Assembly: GCA_964600645.1 (NCBI GenBank)
Contig: CAZRJL010000048.1
Coordinates: 1 to 6,238 of the forward strand
DNA: 6,238 nucleotides
DNA from: UBA12151 sp964600645
GTDB taxonomy: Bacteria; Patescibacteriota; Minisyncoccia; Moranbacterales; UBA9337
Direction of reading: 5' to 3'
Both the position numbers and the translations under genes were made by a program. The notes below the pieces were generated by a model, which worked only from the letters and a program-made list of their open reading frames with translations, searched no databases and was not told the origin of the DNA. Within the stretch, counting starts at the first letter, position 1, and each line of letters starts with the position of its first letter. Of the stretch, positions 1 to 4,144 are shown in pieces.

Positions 1-58
1 TTCTTTTCCTCTTTCCCCTTCAGTCTTTTTCAAGACTTCGTCTATCCGCGCCATTATG
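1..58. repeat. Right-end module of dispersed repeat, copy A
   Basis: This 58-bp stretch is identical to 774-831, and a 26-bp core recurs with one mismatch at 2284-2309. Identity begins at the window edge, so the full repeat probably extends further left. It contains a 6-bp hairpin (AGTCTT 22-27 with AAGACT 32-37; the minus-strand loop is GAAA, a GNRA tetraloop) and ends in CCGCGCCATTAT, the same end sequence that forms a terminal inverted repeat in the copy at 635-830. All three copies are followed within a few bases by a GAAATT-like sequence. No reading frame is evident. Confidence 0.85.
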
Positions 59-60
59 AA

Positions 61-97
61 AAATTCCGCTCCGCTACATTCTGCGAAATTTTAAAGA
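61..97. repeat. Imperfect palindrome next to repeat copy A
   Basis: An AAAATTCCGC-type arm near 60-70 pairs with GCGAAATTTT near 83-94 at nine of ten positions. It lies between the repeat end and the terminator of the structured RNA. No function can be assigned; it may be part of the same repeat. Confidence 0.35.
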
Positions 98-121
98 AAT
101 AATTTTGTTATTTTACAAAAG

Positions 122-150
122 AAAAAGGGAGAGCTATAAAGCACTCTCCC
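122..150 (-). terminator. Intrinsic terminator of the structured RNA
   Basis: On the minus strand a perfect 7-bp GC-rich stem (GGGAGAG 127-133 with CTCTCCC 144-150) with a 10-nt loop is followed at once by TTTTTCTTTT. On the plus strand the hairpin is followed by a purine-rich stretch, so it terminates only minus-strand transcription. It begins three bases after the closing stem of the RNA at 153-377. Confidence 0.9.
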
Positions 151-377
151 AGGGATTGGAATTCCTTGAAGCGATGGCTGCAAGGCATAATGCCCCACTA
201 GCCAAGTCGTTTTTGGCGCAAAGGGGTGGTATCTCAAGGGCGACTCCACTCTAGCCAGAGCCAGAAAATCATAGTCTACCACCTATCCTGCGCACTTTGT
301 TCCTATCGCGGAACCGACTTGTGGGAATTGAACCCACTACTGCATTGCAGATAGACCAATAGCCGTTTCCAATCCTT
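122..377 (-). ncRNA. Structured non-coding RNA with tRNA-like T-loop hairpin
   Basis: The unit has its own promoter and terminator and no convincing reading frame. The body (about 377 to 153, 225 nt) is closed by a 9-bp stem, 367-375 with 153-161. Inside are a 4-bp hairpin (340-343/347-350), a 5-bp hairpin with the 7-nt loop TTCAATT (333-337/321-325, like a tRNA T-arm), and, directly abutting it, a long-range helix 315-320/204-209. That helix encloses hairpin 310-314/299-303 and a stacked arm of helices 289-293/216-220, 277-283/225-231, 273-276/242-245 and 260-265/250-255. A further hairpin is 181-185/164-168. The many mutually compatible helices make chance unlikely. tmRNA, RNase P RNA and SRP RNA signatures are absent. 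The size, closing stem and T-loop recall the raiA-motif RNA class, but I assign this only tentatively and the usual raiA/comFC neighbours are not in view. Confidence 0.8.
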
Positions 378-383
378 AGAAGT

Positions 384-412
384 ATATAAACAAATATAAA
401 GATAAAGGTCAA
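384..412 (-). promoter_or_regulatory. Sigma70-type promoter of the structured RNA
   Basis: On the minus strand a -35 box TTGACC (412-407) is separated by 17 bp from TTATAT (389-384), or by 18 bp from TATATA (388-383). The predicted start falls near 377, precisely at the 5' strand of the RNA's closing stem. This fit between promoter, RNA end and terminator supports all three calls. Confidence 0.75.
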
Positions 413-489
413 GGGGGCATTATAAAAAATAACAAAAATATTTCTTTAAAACTCAAGGGGGCGCTGCGCTTTCGCTGCGACTCATCCTC

Positions 490-589
490 ACCTAACAACA
501 CGATAAGCGGAAAATTGTTCAGCCCGCAATTTTCGCAAATCCCGATCCCCTTCGGGTCTCGCGACTTCGCTTATCGGTAAACGTTATCT
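490..589 (+). repeat. Multi-stem palindrome, attC-like site 1
   Basis: An outer stem CGATAAGCG (501-509) with CGCTTATCG (568-576) encloses two inner hairpins: GAAAATTG/CAATTTTC (510-517/527-534) and CCCGA/TCGGG (541-545/552-556). It is flanked by ACCTAAC (490-496), matching the integron R'' consensus RYYYAAC, and by GTTATCT (583-589), which keeps the GTT of the R' consensus GTTRRRY but not its purines. The order AAC, short spacer, stem, stem, short spacer, GTT and the 100-bp length fit attC architecture. Read on the other strand, GTTAGGT is a perfect R' box. No integrase is visible, so a generic palindromic repeat is an equally valid reading. Confidence 0.45.
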
Positions 590-638
590 AAAACCTCGCT
601 CCCCTCCATAGGCGGGCAGGCGCTTCGGTTTTAGATAA
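581..638. repeat. Repeat module with 12-bp inverted repeat, copy 1
   Basis: The 44-bp stretch 581-624 (starting ACGTTATCTAAAACC) is repeated exactly at 1500-1543. In this copy TTATCTAAAACC (584-595) pairs perfectly with GGTTTTAGATAA (627-638), forming a stem around a GC-rich centre. It starts right at the GTT of attC-like site 1 and runs into the inverted-repeat element at 635. Confidence 0.85.
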
Positions 639-830
639 TGGCGCGGCCAGACTTGGGCGGAGCATAAGTGGCTTCAGATAACTCCGGGATAGACGGCTGG
701 AATGTGTGGTAATATATAGTCAGAAGATATACCCGCCCAAATCTTGAAAAATCCTTTCGGAGAAATCGGAAAATTCTTTTCCTCTTTCCCCTTCAGTCTT
801 TTTCAAGACTTCGTCTATCCGCGCCATTAT
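635..830. mobile_element. MITE-like element with 12-bp terminal inverted repeats
   Basis: ATAATGGCGCGG (635-646) and CCGCGCCATTAT (819-830) are perfect inverted repeats bounding 196 bp with no significant ORF. Internally TTGGGCGG (653-660) pairs with CCGCCCAA (733-740), and GGATAGACGG (687-696) is inverted relative to CGTCTATCC (812-820) near the right end. The rightmost 58 bp (774-831) are identical to 1-58. No clear target-site duplication is visible. It looks like a non-autonomous, structure-rich repeat; no transposase is in the window. Confidence 0.6.
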
Positions 831-831
831 G
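774..831. repeat. Right-end module of dispersed repeat, copy B
   Basis: Identical over 58 bp to 1-58, with the same internal hairpin (795-800/805-810). It forms the right end of the inverted-repeat-bounded element 635-830. Confidence 0.9.
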
Positions 832-836
832 TGAAA

Positions 837-847
837 TTTGAGTTTGG
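837..847. repeat. Left arm of inverted repeat flanking the methyltransferase gene
   Basis: TTTGAGTTTGG here is the exact inverse of CCAAACTCAAA at 1344-1354. The match continues as CAC/GTG if a 2-nt insertion is allowed in the right arm. The pair brackets the gene at 887-1339, the right arm beginning five bases past its stop. Confidence 0.6.
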
Positions 848-865
848 CACCTCAACGGTTATAAA
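838..865 (+). promoter_or_regulatory. Possible promoter of the methyltransferase gene
   Basis: TTGAGT (838-843) and TATAAA (860-865) are spaced by 16 bp, placing a start near 872 and a leader of about 15 nt before the ATG at 887. A small inverted repeat (TTGAG 838-842, CTCAA 851-855) lies between the boxes. AT-rich DNA gives such matches easily. Confidence 0.3.
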
Positions 866-886
866 GGTTACAATCAAAGTTAAATT

Positions 887-1339
887 ATGGAAAGAAAGAA
901 GGCGGATTTTTTAATTAAAAGATATCAACTTGAACACATTGTTCCACTTGCGCTAACAGTGTTGTCATTTTATTTTTGGTTTAATAATTTTCAGCAAAAT
1001 TTAATTTATTATACTGGCTTAGTTATTAATATTGTCGGGTTGATTGTTTGGTGGTCAGCAAAAATTTCCCTTGCTGAAAATTGGAACGCTGGATATGGAA
1101 AACCAAAAATAAAAACATTAATCACCAGCGGGGTTTATTCAAAAATCTGCCACCCGCTTTATTGGGGAATTAATTTAACCTTGATTGGCCTATCTTTGAT
1201 ACATCTAAATATTTTTCTTACTATCTTGTCTTTAATTATTGTGATTTATTTCTTCAGAAGAATGTGCATAGAAGATAAGTTCTTAGTTAAAGAATTAGGA
1301 GGAAAATATTTAGATTATAAGAAGAAAACTTGGGTGTAG
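887..1339 (+). CDS. Isoprenylcysteine carboxyl methyltransferase-like membrane protein
   Basis: This 150-residue integral membrane protein belongs to the ICMT/phospholipid methyltransferase superfamily, whose members transfer a methyl group from S-adenosylmethionine to lipid-associated substrates. Hydrophobic segments lie at about 15-33, 41-60, 93-107 and 108-123. The hallmark C-terminal region is intact: LITSGVYSKICHPLY (78-92) matches the family's GxY..xRHPxY motif, with Cys replacing the usual Arg before HP. It is followed by an acidic IEDKFL (128-133) and GGKYLDYKKKT (138-148), the usual L...G..Y..Y element that helps form the SAM pocket. The length is normal for small bacterial members. 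The ATG at 887 has no Shine-Dalgarno sequence. The gene stands alone between repeats and is bracketed by 11-bp inverted repeats, which suggests a mobile or cassette-like origin. The substrate cannot be inferred; bacterial homologues are mostly uncharacterised. Confidence 0.85.
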   Translation: MERKKADFLIKRYQLEHIVPLALTVLSFYFWFNNFQQNLIYYTGLVINIVGLIVWWSAKISLAENWNAGYGKPKIKTLITSGVYSKICHPLYWGINLTLIGLSLIHLNIFLTILSLIIVIYFFRRMCIEDKFLVKELGGKYLDYKKKTWV

Positions 1340-1343
1340 TGTA

Positions 1344-1354
1344 CCAAACTCAAA
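1344..1354. repeat. Right arm of inverted repeat flanking the methyltransferase gene
   Basis: CCAAACTCAAA, the exact inverse of 837-847, begins five bases after the stop codon. It lies just upstream of the attC-like palindrome 1359-1508. Confidence 0.6.
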
Positions 1355-1358
1355 CATC

Positions 1359-1508
1359 GCAGAACACCGAATATGAGGTTCATCCCGATTTTCCATTTTA
1401 TATTTTCAAAGATGAATATCGGGACTCAACCCAAATTTTTGCCCTTTTCTTCTATTGATATATAATAAGGAAGCGGGCAAAAACTTCTCATATTTGGATA
1501 CGTTATCT
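1359..1508 (+). repeat. Multi-stem palindrome, attC-like site 2
   Basis: An 11-bp outer stem with one G-T pair (CCGAATATGAG 1367-1377 with CTCATATTTGG 1487-1497) encloses two hairpins: CCCGAT/ATCGGG (1384-1389/1418-1423) and the perfect 9-bp TTTTTGCCC/GGGCAAAAA (1436-1444/1475-1483). AAC (1363-1365) lies just outside the left strand, and GTT (1502-1504) four bases outside the right one. Overall design, the internal CCCGA hairpin and the GTTATCTAAAACC that follows all repeat site 1 (490-589), although most of the stem sequence differs. It follows the stop codon of the upstream gene, as an attC would. The flanking boxes match the integron consensus only at AAC/GTT. Confidence 0.45.
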
Positions 1509-1559
1509 AAAACCTCGCTCCCCTCCATAGGCGGGCAGGCGCTCCATTTTTCATAACGT
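1500..1559. repeat. Repeat module, copy 2, with a replaced right arm
   Basis: Positions 1500-1543 are identical to 581-624. The right arm then differs: the copy-1 stem partner is missing, and a new 7-bp inverted repeat ACGTTAT/ATAACGT (1500-1506/1553-1559) closes the module. It is followed by GCGCGG, as copy 1 is. The right half has been exchanged or has diverged while a terminal palindrome was kept. Confidence 0.8.
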
Positions 1560-1636
1560 GCGCGGATTTGCGAAATATTAATCAGGCGGTTTATTTATTA
1601 AAACTTAATTTTTAATTAATAAATTTTATTACTAAT

Positions 1637-1906
1637 ATGGAGATAAAATTAGTCCAAGAGGGAGAGAGGGGTAAAACTTATCAAGCAGAGGGCTTCAAGA
1701 TTTTGTACAGACATAAGAATGCCGTGGCAGGAGATAATTCCGAAAATCCTGACGAATTGCTTTACTTCATAACTGGTTCAGCCGAAATCACTCTCGGAAA
1801 TAAAACATGGGTGATTAAATCTCCTGCAAAAGTGGAATTTCCAGCTAATACTTATCACAAAATTAACGCATTAACTGACATTAGCTACATTCTCTTTGAA
1901 AAATAA
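1637..1906 (+). CDS. Small single-domain cupin-like protein, metal motif incomplete
   Basis: This 89-residue protein is predicted to be an all-beta cupin. The core reads DELLYFITGSAEITLGN (39-55), like the end of cupin motif 1 (E, then strand-Gly), followed by KSPAKVEFPANTYHKI (61-76), like motif 2 with a single His74. The paired HxH of motif 1 is absent: the equivalent segment is AGDNSENPDE (31-40). Canonical binding of Fe, Mn or Ni is therefore doubtful, and a binding or structural role is as likely as catalysis. It begins in a very AT-rich leader without a Shine-Dalgarno sequence and is followed after 30 bp by a second cupin, so the two are probably co-transcribed. No substrate can be named. 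Small cupins are common accessory cargo. Confidence 0.7.
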   Translation: MEIKLVQEGERGKTYQAEGFKILYRHKNAVAGDNSENPDELLYFITGSAEITLGNKTWVIKSPAKVEFPANTYHKINALTDISYILFEK

Positions 1907-1936
1907 AATAAATAAATTTTTCATCCAATAACCAAT

Positions 1937-2275
1937 ATGAAACTAGTTCACTCAAGCCAATTGCCCGAATTAGGCGTAAGCCGCAACAAGGATATTAAGA
2001 AAAAAGTAATTCTCGAAAAAGGCTTCATTCCTAATGTAGAAACATTCGGTATGGCCACATTTAAACCTGGTCAATCTATCCCTGCCCACAAACATGATGC
2101 AGCATATGAAGTTTTTTACATATTAAGTGGAAAAGCTCAATTTATTGTAAACGGCAAAACAATTATTCTAGAGCCAGGCGATTGCATCACCATTGAGCCG
2201 GGAGAAGATCACCCTCAAAGCAACCCTTTCGACGAAGATTTAACTTGGTTATACTTTATAATCACCATCGACTAA
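1937..2275 (+). CDS. Cupin domain protein with complete metal-binding motifs
   Basis: This is a 112-residue single-domain cupin. Motif 1 is complete, G(X)5HXH(X)4E(X)6G, in GQSIPAHKHDAAYEVFYILSG (45-65), with His51, His53 and Glu58. Motif 2 is GDCITIEPGEDHPQSN (81-96), with PxG and His92. The three His and one Glu should bind a divalent metal, as in small dioxygenase, isomerase or sugar-binding cupins; the substrate is unknown. The N-terminal 30 residues carry a basic KKK stretch before the barrel. The gene lies 30 bp after the preceding, metal-motif-deficient cupin and reads in the same direction, so one operon is likely and the pair could form a heteromer (inference). A repeat remnant follows immediately. 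No Shine-Dalgarno sequence precedes the ATG. Confidence 0.85.
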   Translation: MKLVHSSQLPELGVSRNKDIKKKVILEKGFIPNVETFGMATFKPGQSIPAHKHDAAYEVFYILSGKAQFIVNGKTIILEPGDCITIEPGEDHPQSNPFDEDLTWLYFIITID

Positions 2276-2283
2276 ATAAACGA

Positions 2284-2309
2284 TTTCAAGACTCCGTCTA
2301 TCCGCGCCA
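2284..2309. repeat. Right-end module of dispersed repeat, copy C (remnant)
   Basis: Twenty-five of 26 bases match the core of 1-58 and 774-831 (TTTCAAGACT, then TATCCGCGCCA). The following bases (CTGTCGGAAATTG) are diverged but keep a GAAATT. It sits between the second cupin and the transporter gene, separating them as a repeat also precedes the methyltransferase gene. Confidence 0.75.
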
Positions 2310-2350
2310 CTGTCGGAAATTGAATTTTACCCTTAAGTAAATTGAAAAAT

Positions 2351-2677
2351 ATGTCTGCAAAAATATTATTCTGGACATTCACGCTTTTTGGAGTTATTCT
2401 TGAAATTGCGGGGGATGTTTTCTTTAAAAAATGGACAGTTGAAAATAGACCGCTTTTGATGTGGACTGGTTTTACTATTTATGCTATTGGTGCCTTGTTT
2501 TGGGCATTTTCCTTAAAATATGAATCACTATCAAAAGCTATTTCTATTTTTACAATTTTAAATTTGGTGATAATTGCACTTATTGGCATAATATTTTTTA
2601 AAGAAAACGTCTCAATGATTGCTAAGTTTGGAATAGTCCTAGGTATAATAAGTATTATACTCATAGAACGAGGGTAA
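2351..2677 (+). CDS. Small multidrug resistance (SMR/EmrE-like) transporter
   Basis: With the ATG at 2351 this is a 108-residue protein, the size of EmrE (110). A TTG nine bases upstream would add three residues but is less likely. Four hydrophobic helices lie at about 5-25, 32-53, 60-81 and 85-104. Helix 1 contains LEIAGDVFFKKW, with Glu18 in the place of EmrE Glu14, the residue that couples proton exchange to drug binding. An additional Asp22 lies one turn further on. The helix 3 signature (FTILNLVIIALIGIIFFKENVS) is closer to EamA-like halves than to the WSGxG of qac-type SMR proteins, so the substrate may be a metabolite rather than a quaternary ammonium compound. Active proteins of this family are antiparallel dimers in the inner membrane; only one gene is seen. 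It is followed by a terminator at 2716-2745. Confidence 0.75.
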   Translation: MSAKILFWTFTLFGVILEIAGDVFFKKWTVENRPLLMWTGFTIYAIGALFWAFSLKYESLSKAISIFTILNLVIIALIGIIFFKENVSMIAKFGIVLGIISIILIERG

Positions 2678-2715
2678 AACTCAGCATCCGATAGTTAACT
2701 AAAATCTATCAAACA

Positions 2716-2745
2716 CCCCAATTACTCAATAATCGGGGCGTTTTT
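2716..2745 (+). terminator. Terminator of the plus-strand block, overlapping the lspA 3' end
   Basis: CCCC/GGGG and ATTA/TAAT (2716-2724 with 2730-2738), separated by one mismatch, form a stem followed by TTTTT on the plus strand. On the minus strand the mismatch becomes a G-T pair, so the hairpin also forms in lspA mRNA, but without a good U-tract. The lspA stop codon (2722-2724) lies inside the hairpin. Confidence 0.65.
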
Positions 2746-3150
2746 ATATACAACATAAACCATCCCTGCGGCGCCGATTGTTATGAAAGCATCTGCCAGA
2801 TTGAAAACCGGCCAAATTTTCAGGTCAATAAAATCAATCACGCAGCCATAAGAGATTCTATCAATTACATTTGAGATAGCACCTGCTAGAATTAAGACGT
2901 AAGACGTAAGACATAAAATATAAAACACTGAAGCGACTTTTTTCTCTCTACTCATTAGCTGCAATATATGCACGATGATGATTATCCAAATAAAATAGAA
3001 TATATATTCCGGTATTTTTATTCCGAAGCCCACTCCACCATTACAAACATAAAATCCGCCTGTATGACGGATAATATATTTGGATAGTTGGTCAATAAAA
3101 ATTAAGAAAACAAATAAAAAAAATTTATTGAATCTAAAAAATTCGTACAT
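2722..3150 (-). CDS. lspA: Lipoprotein signal peptidase (signal peptidase II)
   Basis: A polytopic aspartyl protease of the cytoplasmic membrane that removes the signal peptide from prolipoproteins after lipid addition to the +1 cysteine. The 142 residues contain the family blocks in order: FIDQLSK (18-24), the CNGGVGFGI block (36-44, a variant of NxGxAF), then GAISNVIDRISYG (90-102) and VIDFIDL...WPVFNLADAFITIG. The catalytic aspartates are Asp97 (NVIDR) and Asp120 (NLAD). Four membrane segments lie at about 9-27, 48-66, 74-93 and 119-136. The length is slightly shorter than the usual 150-170 but complete. It follows the DksA/TraR-like gene by 75 bp. No Shine-Dalgarno sequence is visible before the ATG. 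Its presence implies that the cell makes lipoproteins. Confidence 0.95.
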   Translation of the reverse strand: MYEFFRFNKFFLFVFLIFIDQLSKYIIRHTGGFYVCNGGVGFGIKIPEYIFYFIWIIIIVHILQLMSREKKVASVFYILCLTSYVLILAGAISNVIDRISYGCVIDFIDLKIWPVFNLADAFITIGAAGMVYVVYKNAPIIE

Positions 3151-3175
3151 TTATATATTCGTATAAATTCGCCTG

Positions 3176-3211
3176 CCCCATGATAAAAATTTTTATTTTT
3201 ATTTTACGGGG
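3176..3211. repeat. AT palindrome between the DksA-like gene and lspA
   Basis: ATAAAAATTTTTAT (3183-3196) is a perfect 14-bp palindrome lying between a CCCC (3176-3179) and a GGGG (3208-3211). It could form a weak hairpin in the mRNA, but there is no clear terminator tail, so read-through into lspA is expected. Confidence 0.3.
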
Positions 3212-3225
3212 TAGTTCGCATCGAT

Positions 3226-3573
3226 TTAGCACCTGATGCACGTTCTAGCTGCTGGATACGCTCGCAATCTTTCAATATCAATATCCTGCTGGCAATTCTC
3301 GCAAAAACCATAAGCACCCTTCTCCATTCTTTCCAAGGCGTCATTAACATCTTTGAGTTGCTTTTCCAAATCATTCTCAACCGCCAGCTTATCGGCATAA
3401 TCTTCAACCTCGGTAGCATTTTCATCGCTTCCCGTTCCCAAATCCTCAAACCTTGTTTCATAATCACCGGGATTTTCCGTAGGATTTGCAATCCGCTCCA
3501 AGCCACCCTCCAATCTTTTTTTCTCTTCAACAAGCGCTCCCCTGAGTTCATTTAAAATCTCTTGTTTCAACAT
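3226..3573 (-). CDS. DksA/TraR-family C4 zinc-finger protein
   Basis: A 115-residue protein of the DksA/TraR family, whose members bind RNA polymerase through the secondary channel and modulate initiation. An N-terminal charged coiled-coil region (about 1-30 and 60-86) surrounds an acidic linker, GTGSDENATEVEDYADKLAVE (46-66 region), that corresponds to the tip with the conserved acidic residues. The C-terminal zinc finger is complete: Cys91, Cys94, Cys112 and Cys115 in GFCENCQQDIDIERLRAYPAARTCIRC (89-115). The protein ends exactly on the fourth cysteine, shorter than many relatives. It sits between yraN (92 bp upstream) and lspA (75 bp downstream) on the same strand. Whether it acts with ppGpp like E. 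coli DksA or as a general RNAP-binding factor cannot be told. Confidence 0.85.
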   Translation of the reverse strand: MLKQEILNELRGALVEEKKRLEGGLERIANPTENPGDYETRFEDLGTGSDENATEVEDYADKLAVENDLEKQLKDVNDALERMEKGAYGFCENCQQDIDIERLRAYPAARTCIRC

Positions 3574-3584
3574 ATTTTTTATGG

Positions 3585-3665
3585 TTATTTTTTATTACGA
3601 CACATCTCACTATAAGCTTCTGCTACAAGTTTAGCATATTTCCCTCCATTTTCCAACTGTCGCAG
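3585..3665 (-). other. In-frame coding-like extension after the yraN stop
   Basis: Directly after the yraN TAA (3668-3666) the same frame stays open for 26 codons to a TAA at 3587-3585. It encodes LRQLENGGKYAKLVAEAY followed by SEMCRNKK. A TTG at 3656 could start a 23-residue peptide, but no Shine-Dalgarno sequence precedes it. Composition is protein-like, and GGKYAKL resembles the extreme C-terminus of some ABC exporters. It may be a relic of a lost gene, a small protein or chance. Confidence 0.25.
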
Positions 3666-4058
3666 TTATAAAAAAATGCTCTCTAAATGTTTAACTTTAG
3701 CTTCTTTCATATCGGCGCTAAGCCAAATCGAAACCGCGTCAAAACGCCAATTCCTATCCAATAGCTTATTTTGGCGCAGATAAAATTGAGCGATTTTATT
3801 CAATTTGTGCAATTTCTGCCGATTAATACTTTCTTCGGGCAAATTTCCACCAAATTTTTCCAACTTCCGCGTTTTAACTTCCACAAAAACAAAACAATCA
3901 TCATTTTTAGCGATTATATCAATTTCTCCCAATCGCCTGCCTTTCGGATTAAAGTAATTAGAATCCAGAATTTTGTATCCTTTTTTCTTAAGATACTTGG
4001 CGGCGATTTTTTCTCCCGCTTCGCCAAAAGTCAAATCCTTCTTTTTTTTCCAAAACAT
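3666..4058 (-). CDS. yraN: YraN/UPF0102 family endonuclease-like protein
   Basis: A 130-residue protein of the UPF0102 (YraN) family, with the PD-(D/E)XK nuclease fold related to Holliday-junction resolvases. The family's cellular role is still not settled. The conserved order is seen: FGEAGEKIAAKYLKKKGYKIL (11-31, Glu16), GEIDIIAKNDD (44-54, Asp47), FVFVEVKTRK (56-65, Glu60 and Lys62), then NRQKLHKLNKIAQFYL (79-94) and RFDAVSI (105-111). All presumed metal-binding acidic residues are retained and the length is typical. The ATG at 4058 is preceded by ATAAAC, not by a Shine-Dalgarno sequence, and lies 20 bp from an intrinsic terminator. It is the first gene of a likely yraN, DksA-like, lspA run. 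Confidence 0.9.
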   Translation of the reverse strand: MFWKKKKDLTFGEAGEKIAAKYLKKKGYKILDSNYFNPKGRRLGEIDIIAKNDDCFVFVEVKTRKLEKFGGNLPEESINRQKLHKLNKIAQFYLRQNKLLDRNWRFDAVSIWLSADMKEAKVKHLESIFL

Positions 4059-4064
4059 ATGTTT

Positions 4065-4096
4065 ATAAAAACCAAAACCCCGACACTACGTCGGGG
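4065..4096 (-). terminator. Intrinsic terminator just upstream of yraN
   Basis: CCCCGAC (4078-4084) and GTCGGGG (4090-4096) form a perfect 7-bp stem with a 5-nt loop. On the minus strand TTTTGGTTTTTA follows. It would stop transcripts from the promoter at 4645-4673. Only 6 bp separate the tail from the yraN start codon, leaving no room for a separate yraN promoter downstream of the hairpin, so partial read-through or an attenuator is possible. Confidence 0.75.
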
Positions 4097-4144
4097 CATT
4101 TGAAAAGATATCGAGCAATAAACAAATTATCTTCCGGCATCCGT

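Noticed and set aside
91..282. 63-codon minus-strand frame
   Set aside because: It lies across the structured RNA and its terminator hairpin, and its sequence is explained by RNA helices rather than protein constraint.
150..380. Permuted tmRNA or a tRNA with intron
   Set aside because: The T-arm is present, but the tmRNA signature after the acceptor, the G-U pair, a tag reading frame and a CCA-compatible end are not seen. A complete cloverleaf cannot be drawn.
3204..3551. 115-codon minus-strand frame overlapping the DksA/TraR-like gene
   Set aside because: It is in another frame of a gene with an intact four-cysteine zinc finger. Its Arg/Met/Trp-rich composition is typical of a shadow frame.
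3771..4103. 110-codon plus-strand frame over yraN
   Set aside because: It is antisense to a clear UPF0102 protein and reads through the terminator hairpin.
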